Source: Aphrocallistes beatrix (lineage: Eukaryota > Porifera > Hexactinellida > Sceptrulophora > Aphrocallistidae). Taken from it: a stretch of DNA of 64,000 bases. The DNA is taken from contig OY725491.1 of NCBI GenBank assembly GCA_963281255.1, positions 4,452,857-4,516,856 on the forward strand. Reading direction: 5' to 3'. Of the stretch, positions 56,347 through 64,000 are shown in pieces; within the stretch, counting starts at the first letter, position 1, and each line of letters begins with the position of its first letter. Both the position numbers and the translations under genes were made by a program. The notes under the pieces were generated by a model. The model worked only from the letters and a program-made list of their open reading frames with translations. It was not told the DNA's origin and made no database searches.

Positions 56347-57262
56347 ATTTAGGTTATTTTGCTCTCATCTTTTAAAATATTTTAATAGCTATGTTGAATG
56401 ATAAAATTTGTTTCGCACTCTAATCTTATAACTTACTAGGATTTAAATATTTTGAATATTTCCTACTCAATGTACTAATTGTGAAGTCAGAGATGTGCAT
56501 GATAAGGTGAGGTGATGGCTACATCTCATTCAGATAGCAGTCACTTAATATTGGACAAATAAAAATTTAATTAATTTTTTTCATTTTTAGCATTTTTCTT
56601 GGCATTTTTAAGAAAAGACCCCCATTTCTATTTTTCATAAAAATTTTTTTGAATGATCTATACGTATTGATCATTCATTCATTCATTCAATTCATGAATA
56701 CAAATTCAATGAACTCCTAATAAGTAAATAGTTTTTTGATTAACTGAGGTGTATGTGTAGGAGTTCTCAATTAGTTGCTGTATACACTTCTATAACAATA
56801 TCCTTAGTAGGTAGATATTAGCTTGCTTCAAAATAATATAAGTTTTCTATTTGAAAAAGCTGAAATCTTAGTGATAAACCGAATATTTGATTTGTTAAAA
56901 ATTGTCAAACCCTTGTTTGCCATGTTATGTCAGCTTCTGATCTTCTTATAGCTCCAATGGATTAGACTCATTCAGTCTATTCAATTTTAATATGTTTTTA
57001 TAATGGTTACTTCATTCCACGTTTAATTCCATCTAATAATTCAGTAGAGCATATAAGCTATGCGAATCATAGCGAATCGGATGACATAAGAAAGGTATTT
57101 CTATAATCGTTTTTTTTATATGGTTTTCTTTTCATTAAAAGGCTTTCCGCTATGAATTTGAGTTAGTATAAAGTGCTATAACGAAAACAGTTCGTACATT
57201 CACGTATATTCACAAAGTATTTGATATTCCATTCTTTTCTGTTGGCGACAAATTTCAGGACA
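56347..57262. other. Intergenic AT-rich stretch, no gene seen
   Basis: Contains AATAAA at 56560, suitable for the beta-trefoil gene, and a short ATTC repeat (56672-56690). Near its end TTTCAG|GACAATG looks like a splice acceptor, so a non-coding first exon of the next gene may lie somewhere here. Confidence 0.4.
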
Positions 57263-59069
57263 ATGAGCGATCTCGTGTTTAAGTGGGTACAAGACCAGAC
57301 CAGAGCTAATAGCGGGGAGATACAAGTGAAAGAGATTGAAGATTTGAGAAAAGCCTGGTACTTCAATTTTCTCTTTCACAAATTGGATAAATTGTGAGTT
57401 GAGTATTATTATTACATCCTATTTATTAAAAGTCTGATTTTATTTAATAAATGATGCATTTATATCTTAAAGATGTGAACAGGGCTGGGATTGGTTAACC
57501 GATTTTAGGGCTCGGTTATTTTGGTTTCCTCCAATTGGAGGCGGTAAACCGGTTAACCGGTGTCAATATTAATTGGTAGAAATATATATTTTAGACTAAT
57601 CTTTAACATAGTATTGAGAAAAATTGATAATTTTCAGTGGTCTCGAAATATACAATACGATTACAGAAATTATTTTGTATCATCAATTTTTAATATTCAG
57701 GAATATTCATGAATCTCCGTCCAAAAACAATGAAATAAGTGTAAATATTTAGAAAAAAATTAGATTGGCTAACTGCTCTAAGATTTTCTTAACCGTTAAC
57801 CGAGATTGACGGTGGTTTACCAGTTAACCGAATCCAGCCTTGATGTAAGGCATCAATTGAATTCAGTACATGATCGAATTGAGGCTTTCAGGATTCAACC
57901 CTCTCCTGTATTACATGATATTGTGTATGTTACCTATACGTATGCATTTAAATTTTCTATTTTTTTCACTTTTAAATTGTCTAATATTTTTTCTGATAGA
58001 AAGAGGAGAGAGCTAGATGAACTCGCAAAGAAGGATGATATCGAAAATTGTAAAAAGGTACGATAGTGAACTGTTTCACTTCATAATACTTTAATTTAGT
58101 TAGGTTGCATACATACATATGCACAGTACATACTCGTATGTACTAAATCTTGTGTCTCATTTAGGCAGCCGCTCTTGCGAAGGATCATCTAATTATAATT
58201 GGTTTCGAGCCTCAGAATATTAAGACTGTGGATATAGAGAAAATAACCGATTTCGCAAAGGACATCTATGAATATGCTCAGAAGAAACATTACACATTGG
58301 AAGATGACGATGGTGGGATATTATTGTTATACGTAATTAGTAATTATTTTTATAGTACATTGCAGGAAGATATACTGATTATTCGAAGAAGTCCCTAATG
58401 CTTCAGAATGTAAAGAAATTAAGTTACTATTTGGGGCTCGCAGTGTAAATGCAAAATTATTGACATCCCTATTCCAAGATGTAAAGTGTTTGTTTCATCC
58501 TACTTTTTGACTAGATCCATGCCATGTAAGTCTTCAAAAGATTATTATGGCCTGGGGACATGGCTAGGAAATTCAGTACTGAGTCTAATCATACTACCCT
58601 TAAGGTTTCACTTCACTTGTTCCACTTTGTACCACTAGCACCATCAAAATAATGGTGAATACTGGGGCTTGCGGCGCAGGTTGGAAACCCTATTGAGAGG
58701 CAGTCAAGTTGAAAACTTTTGAAATTATTACTTTGATTTGTAGAAAGCAAAACTGAAGTCTTGTAAAGAGAATATGTTACTGTTTCCCTGCTAATTTATT
58801 TTTTCTGATAGAATTTTGTAACTATTTTGTGTGGAAGAAATGCACACGGATACATTTGCTGGAAAGTGCATTATTATTTAACTATATACATATTATGTTT
58901 AGAAATGCTAATGGAAATGGCGGGCACTCTTGAATGCACAAAAGAACCTCATCCCGGAGACATCCCATCATCTAAGCAGAGACCTGGGATTAGACAAGAG
59001 AAAGAAAAGGAAGAACTATTCAATTTCAAAAAGTCAAGCAAGAATATTTTTAAACCTTTGAAGAAGTGA
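57263..59069 (+). CDS. Unrecognised four-exon gene, helical protein of 167 aa
   Basis: The exons 57263-57393, 58000-58057, 58165-58312 and 58903-59069 join with GT-AG borders and matching phases into one frame. It starts MSDLVFKWVQDQTRANSGEI and ends SSKNIFKPLKK. The protein looks mostly helical and charged. Near the middle is LAKDHLIIIGFEPQNIKTVD followed by an amphipathic helix (ITDFAKDIYEYAQKK), and the tail is lysine-rich. I see no signal peptide, membrane segment, zinc motif or enzyme signature, and I do not recognise the family. Because four junctions agree in phase, the gene model is credible although the product is unknown; the donor of exon 3 (GATG|GTGGGA) is the least certain. Intron 1 carries a hAT-like element. 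Confidence 0.55.
57480..57842. mobile_element. hAT-like element in intron 1 of the unknown gene
   Basis: CAGGGCTGGGATTGGTTAACCG and, inverted, CGGTTAACC / ACCAGTTAACCGAATCCAGCCTTG. GGTTAACC motifs repeat inside both ends (GGTAAACCGGTTAACCGG). The flanks ATGTGAA and ATGTAAG could be a degraded duplication. Confidence 0.55.
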
Positions 59070-59194
59070 TCGCTTATGAATGTTAACTCTGAATTATTCC
59101 AAAATATCACTTTTAATTAAGTTGATTACTATGTTTTCATGTCGCTTATATATTAAATTATTAAATTTAATAAGAGTATTGTTATCACATCCGA

Positions 59195-59312
59195 TTAGAA
59201 ACAGAAAGCTGATTTTAGCATGTGGGAGTCAATTGACTATGGCTCCACTAAGTTCTGACCTAAGACGAAAATATCGACTCATCATGGAATTATGACGTCA
59301 ATGTCACATTTT
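59195..59312 (-). mobile_element. Helitron-like element fragment
   Basis: Only the interior block is left (GAAACAGAAAGCTGATTTTAGCATGTGGGAGTC to TGACGTCAATGTCACATTTTTT). Both termini are missing. No gene is seen in 59312-60360; from 59940 to 60360 a block of about 130 bases with GTGTGAAAATAT, TCGGAATCTACACATTAAAATA is repeated three times. Confidence 0.45.
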
Positions 59313-59939
59313 TTCCACAAGTCTAGATGTAGGGCATTTTGTTAACTTTATCTCTCCCCTGACTGTTGGTGCCACGGGAAATAGCTTTTGTTTCTCAGAT
59401 TGTGCCTTTATCATTAGTATTTCCAGAGCCATTTTGAGGCGTTTGGAGTTATTGACGAAGTACAGAGATCTATTGTTTCCATATTCGTGGTAACTGCTTA
59501 ATCTCAATGCTGGTATTATTCACTTTTTCAATATGAAATTTGAACGAGAGATGTAAACTGTTTATCGGCAGACGTAGTTACTATAAGATTTTTGTTCTAT
59601 CACTTCGCGACACATCGAAACACCTTCAAAAATCCAGACATGCTGTGACTCTGAATCCAAGAATGCAACCCTATTATGACTATTTTACTATCCTGAATGC
59701 GATAAAACTAATTGCGGATGAGATTATAACTATAATTTTACACTATTTCCACTTCCCGTGCTACTGTAGATCGGCCTCATCTATGAGAAATAAGTATTTT
59801 CAAACAAAATCATAATCCCACCATTTCATATCAAAATTTAAAATGTCGGTCGACAGACCGATAGTGCAGCTCCAGGAAGTGACTCGAAGGAACATGTAAT
59901 ATAAATATCGGATTACAGCGTGAATCTTACGGCATTCTA

Positions 59940-60365
59940 AGTGTGAAATTTGGAATCTACATATTAAAATACCCTATATTTGCCATTGAGAGCTAGGTTT
60001 TAGTTCAAAATAAGTTTTTTTTTAAAGTGTGAAAATATTTATATATATACACATATGTTAGAAACTCATAAAATACTTAGATGACCACTTTCAAAGTGTT
60101 AAAATCGGAATCTACACATTAAAATACCCTATATTAGCCGTTAAGAACTCGCTTTTAACTCAAAATAAGATTTTTCTGAAAGGTGTGGAAAATATGTATA
60201 TACTATATATGCGTTAGAAACTCATTAAATATTCATATTATTACTTTCAAAGTGTTAAAATCGGAATCTACACACTAAAATATCCTACTACGTATATTAG
60301 CCGTTGAAAATTCGCTTTTAGGTCAAAATAAGTTTTTTTAAAAATGTGTGAAAATATGTATATAT
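59940..60365. repeat. Three tandem degenerate ~140-base repeats
   Basis: The phrase GGAATCTACACATTAAAATA followed by CCCTATATTAGCCGTTGA, AAAATAAG and GTGTGAAAATATGTATAT recurs three times with 10-20% differences. It precedes a Helitron-like tail, and tandem repeats next to such tails are common in Helentron-type elements. Confidence 0.5.
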
Positions 60366-60369
60366 ACAT

Positions 60370-61045
60370 ACAAGCGCGCTTGGCTTGCTTGCGCTGCGCG
60401 GCTGGCGGACACTTTGTGTCCGCCGGAGGCTCCCTTCGGTCGCCTGGGGTACATTGATTAATTATAAGGGAGATACCATCTCTAAATACGTCTCTCTTAC
60501 TATTATAATCGATATCGCACGAAAAAGCACCGAATTTGTCAATTTTTAAAATTTTGATGTGTAATGATGACGTCATCACAGAGTGATACGTCATCATTTT
60601 TTGTTGATACAGTTGAAACCGGGTTTTTTTGACACCCCATTTGCACGAAAAAATGTCAAAAAAACCCAGTGTTGCGCATCCCACTAAGAAGAAAATATAT
60701 TTTAGAGGTCATAGTAAGAATTACTAAGTATGTAAAGGTTAATTTCTTGACTCCGTAGTCGTTGGCAATTGCCGTCAGAGGGTGACCCTTGTCGATTCGC
60801 AGGACTATCTCGTGCCTTTCCGTCAGTGTCAGACGTTTCTGTTTTGTTATGGATATCATGAAATAATTGCTGAAAATTGGGTGTCAAAAAAACACGGTGT
60901 CAACTGTACATAAAACTCAGATTTTTACACCAACAATTGTCAAATAAACCCAGTGTCAAAAAAACCCAGTGTCAAAAAAACCCGGTTTCGACTGTAGTCT
61001 CATCATATGTGAGGTATGTTACTGTACAGATTCTATTAAATTATA
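60370..61045 (-). mobile_element. Helitron-like element copy 5, interrupted by a pogo-like element
   Basis: The GC-hairpin tail (ACAAGCGCGCTTGGCTTGC, GGCGGACACTTTGTGTCCGCC, GGAGGCTCCCTTCGGTCGCC) and interior run in reverse orientation to GTTGATA at 60608. They resume at GTCTCATCATATGTGAGG (60996). The 5' end of the family is not reached. Confidence 0.65.
60609..60993 (-). mobile_element. pogo/Tigger-like element, internally deleted, keeping its HTH
   Basis: Ends CAGTTGAAACCGGGTTTTTTTG and CAAAAAAACCCGGTTTCGACTG are inverted and flanked by TA. The minus-strand frame 60859-60656 encodes KQKRLTLTERHEIVLRIDKG then AIANDYGVKKLT, the CENP-B/pogo N-terminal helix-turn-helix, and then runs into the far TIR. 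The catalytic domain has been deleted. Additional internal TGTCAAAAAAACC copies near the right end may be binding sites for the same HTH. Confidence 0.8.
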
Positions 61046-61387
61046 TTAAATTAAATTATTTGTTTACTTTTGTTTACAATATATACATAAAGTAAACAAA
61101 TGACAAAAACAAGCGAGAAACTAGCTTCCAACGTGTAGATTTCGATTATCATATTTTCAGATCAATATGATAAATTATTTGTTTACTTTTGTTTATAATA
61201 GATACATAAAGTAAACAAATTACAAAAATCGGCTAGAAACTAGCTTTCAACGGTTGACATGGGGTTTTCAGGGGTGTAGATTTCGAATATCCTATTTTCG
61301 GATCCATAAGAAAAATTATTCGTTGACCTTTGTTTACAATATATATATAAAGGAAAAAAAATCCAAAAATAGTTTAGATTGAGTAAC

Positions 61388-61466
61388 TCCAGGCGCCCGC
61401 AGGGCGACTCTGCAGATAAGCAGTGTCCGCAAGTCGCGCAGCGCAAGCAAGAGAAGCGCGCTTGTC
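61388..61466 (+). mobile_element. Helitron-like tail, variant subfamily
   Basis: GAGTAACTCCAGGCGCCCGCAGGGCGACTCTGC ... AAGCGCGCTTGT. It differs from the main family upstream of the tail but matches the inverted tail inside the hAT element at 8182-8235. The preceding 61100-61380 repeats sequence also seen at 8270-8400. Confidence 0.55.
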
Positions 61467-61696
61467 ATATATTAATTATGTATTACTAAAATGTAGGTTT
61501 TAGCTTTCGCCATACCGCAAGGTATTGCATATATAGTGATAACTGAAGAGATTTTGAATATGATAAAATCTCATTAATTAGTGAGAGATTAGCCAACTCA
61601 TAACATTGTAATTATATTAAGATTAATTCATCTCAATGAATTTTCACTTTGGACAAGATCATTTTAACTGTAGTATCATATTAAATCATATCGTAG

Positions 61697-61815
61697 TATG
61701 TATGTATGTATGTATGTATGTATGTATGTATGTATGTATGTATGTATGTATGTATGTATGTATGTATGTATGTATGTATGTATGTATGTATGTATGTATG
61801 TATGTATGTATGTAT
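61697..61815. repeat. (GTAT)n microsatellite, about 29 units
   Basis: An uninterrupted GTAT/ATGT tetranucleotide run of about 118 bases. It creates long spurious frames (MYVCMYVC... / HTYIHTYI...) on both strands. Confidence 0.95.
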
Positions 61816-61824
61816 TGTAGGGTT

Positions 61825-62130
61825 TCAGTTGGGGGGGCCCCCCCATTTCTATCAAATTTTGGATCCCATTTTGGGGGGCCCCTTCAAATTGGGGGGGGAC
61901 CCCCCCAATTTGTATTATTATTATCCTCGATTTGGGGGAGCCCCCCCAAATTTGGGGGGTACCCCCCAATTGTTTCTATTTTAGCAGTCTATATGGGGGG
62001 TCCCCTCCAGAATTGGGGGGGACCCCCCCAAATTAACATTTAGATTTCTGCCTAGGGGTACCCCCCCAAATTTGGGGGGCCCCCCCCGATTTTATCATTA
62101 GTCATATTTTAATTTGGGGGGGGTCCCCCC
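61825..62130. repeat. Reiterated GGGGGG(A/T)CCCCCC palindromes, left arm
   Basis: About ten short palindromes of the type AAATTTGGGGGGTACCCCCC, separated by 20-40 AT-rich bases. The last ~95 bases (62036-62130) recur in inverse complement at 63900-64000. This makes it one arm of a foldback structure whose other arm runs past the window. Confidence 0.75.
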
Positions 62131-63899
62131 ATTTGTATTAATGTAGCGATTTCAAGCTCTAATTATTTCTGGAAACAAGCATTAATACATCGTTAATCTT
62201 TAAGATTCTGTATTATTTCGTTGTTTTTTTAAAATTTATCTTTGAGTGTGTCTGGGCGTGTCTGTGTCTTCTATTATAATAATAGAGCATTGAAACCCTA
62301 TTGATTACGTGTTATTTTTCAAGAATGTAAGCAGTGTGATTCAACTTTGATTAATATTTAAATATTCTGAATTCGAATTCCGCAGTTTAGATTACCGATA
62401 TTTATTGTTTAGACGAAGTATTGTGTAATACCAAAATAATCGAAGAGGCTTGCTCTCAACGGCTAGTTAGGGTAATCGAGTACGCTCAAAAATCAAATTT
62501 AATAAAATAATCCCTTTGGATTATTTACAAGTTACAACAATTAGTGTGCTTTTGTTAACTAATATAATACTAACACACACTGCTACGAGTGCTAAAGATG
62601 ATACATAGCAGGGGCGCTCAAACTTTCAAATCTACGGGCCACTTTAAAAATTAGGCTCCGCCTTACGGGCCACAAATCATAGATCGCCTGTGGCTTTAGT
62701 TTAATCAATTTTCAAGCTATACTATTTGACCTCATATTGCATTAACAATGGATTCTACTTGTAAATTCAGGTTATTGACTTAAATTATAATCTTTTGAAT
62801 GGATTCGAATCATTTGATGTCTCTTTTGAACTCAGCTTGTTTTCTAGCAAGTGGACAATAGTACTAAACTTAGATTTGAGGTATGCTATGCACTGTTCAT
62901 AGTAGAATAACATTGCAGAAAAAAATACCTAAAGAAATTTAGCTAATGAGAGTGATAATGTTGCTTGGATTTAACTAAGCTAGAACTCGCCATTTCAATT
63001 TAGGTTCTGCCTCCTACGTTATACTTGTGAAGCTCTAACAATTGATAGAATTCGTAAATGCAAACTATCGTTAGCAAATACTGTATTCATACTAGGAACA
63101 TTGATGCATTTGTAGAGTATCTATAATTATTTCTATATGGTGTTTAGAAAAAATAATTATTATCTGACGATTGAAGCACGTCAATCTACTGTATACAAGC
63201 ACGCTTCGCTTGCTTGCGCTGCGCGGCTTGCGGACACTGCGTGTCCGCAGATTTACCCAGTAGGTGCTTGGGAATATACGTCGCTTTCTTGTTTTATACT
63301 AAGTACGCTGGATTATCATTTGTCTACGGTTACATTAATGAAACCAGAACTGTAGCATAAATTTTATTTCTTGATAAATATAATTTACTTCGTATTAAGT
63401 CAACTAATCCCGAATGTAAGCCCAATTTGAATACACAAAGTTCACATTACTAAAGATTATTATACTTAAATAATCAATTCCAGTCCATGAGTCCAAAAAA
63501 GTGCACAATCTCAGTATTTTTGTATTCTCAATGTTTTCTCGTTATAACACCACCTTGGTCGACCTGTCACGCCTTAACTAGTACGAGGGGAGCAATTGTG
63601 GATGCCATAACTGGCCGCCCCTTTCCACAACAGGTCGGGGCCGGACCAGTCATGGCGTAGAAGCCGTCAGGCATTGCACTTTTCAGAATAGTGACCTTTA
63701 TAAATCGTCTAAAACTATTCGCAGCGGACGGGGAGAGCAGGGGCGGTTTCCTATGGGCTGACCTCGGTCGAACATCTCTTACGGCTCTGAAATACAATTC
63801 AATTATAAATTGTCAGGTTATATCAACATTAACTAGTAAACATTAATTGCCAAAACATTAGTAGTAGTAGAAACAAATGGGTAATACTTTTCATAAAAT
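62131..63899. other. Spacer between the two G/C-palindrome arms, no gene
   Basis: Contains a hAT-like end (CAGGGGCGCTCAAACTTT with GGGCCAC...GGGCCACAAATC, 62610-62690), a Helitron-like tail in reverse (63196-63272), and a GC-richer patch at 63545-63780 with a GGGGCGGTTTCC motif and an open minus-strand frame I cannot assign. No conserved protein is visible. Confidence 0.45.
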
Positions 63900-64000
63900 T
63901 ATAAATGGGGGGACCCCCCCAAATAAAAATATGACTAATGATAAAATCGGGGGGACCCCCCCAAATTTGGGGGGGTCCCCCTAGGCAGAAATCTAAATGT
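63900..64000. repeat. Right arm of the G/C-palindrome foldback, cut by the window end
   Basis: The inverse complement of 62036-62130, including GATAAAATCGGGGGG and CCTAGGCAGAAATCTAAATGT, almost base for base. The arm continues beyond base 64000. Confidence 0.8.

Noticed and set aside
61636..62043. Long frame through the GTAT microsatellite
   Set aside because: Tetranucleotide repeats give open frames automatically; no biological signal.
63567..63797. Minus-strand frame in a GC-rich patch
   Set aside because: No recognisable domain; the patch has transposon-end-like motifs and the frame lacks a supported gene structure.

Overview
The window is AT-rich animal (metazoan) DNA. The evidence is a RUFY-type gene (RUN domain, coiled coil, FYVE finger) split by canonical GT-AG introns, a selenoprotein W gene with an in-frame UGA and a candidate SECIS, and a dense, nested population of eukaryotic cut-and-paste DNA transposons (hAT, mariner/pogo, P/THAP, Mutator-like, Helitron-like). 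I see no bacterial signals and no clear retroelements. The species cannot be read from this sequence. An invertebrate, possibly an early-branching one, fits best because QDE1-type RNA-dependent RNA polymerases are absent from vertebrates and from most insects.

Layout. 1-24 kb is transposon graveyard: remnants of Tc1, hAT, P-element/THAP, mariner and hAT/Buster transposases, a broken sugar-transporter gene, and many small elements whose ends and target duplications can often be read. 24.25-33.11 kb is one large Mutator-like transposon with terminal inverted repeats of about 0.93 kb. It carries a 1.25-kb-residue-scale protein (1257 codons) that joins a DDE transposase core to an OTU cysteine protease. 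33-36.7 kb holds another hAT remnant and the one-exon selenoprotein W gene. 36.76-46.13 kb is a six-exon RUFY-like gene with small transposons in its introns.

47.6-55.36 kb is the most striking locus: an uninterrupted 2583-codon gene. It encodes, in order, a zinc module spaced like the C-terminal RNA-end sensor of RIG-I-like receptors, a complete Dicer/RIG-I-type DECH helicase with helical insertion, a QDE1-type RdRP with the DLDGD catalytic motif, and about 780 residues I cannot assign. It looks like a one-polypeptide RNA-sensing and dsRNA-amplifying machine. Helicase-RdRP fusions are known (Dictyostelium RrpA/RrpB), but I know of none with an RLR-like end-sensing module at the front. Just downstream on the same strand are a structured 93-nt three-way-junction sequence, a small beta-trefoil (QxW) protein gene, and a four-exon gene of unknown function. 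59-64 kb returns to nested small transposons, a long GTAT microsatellite and G/C-run palindromes, one arm of which runs off the window end.

The host genes are on the plus strand. Nothing here shows operonic linkage, so any functional tie between the RdRP gene and its neighbours is conjecture.
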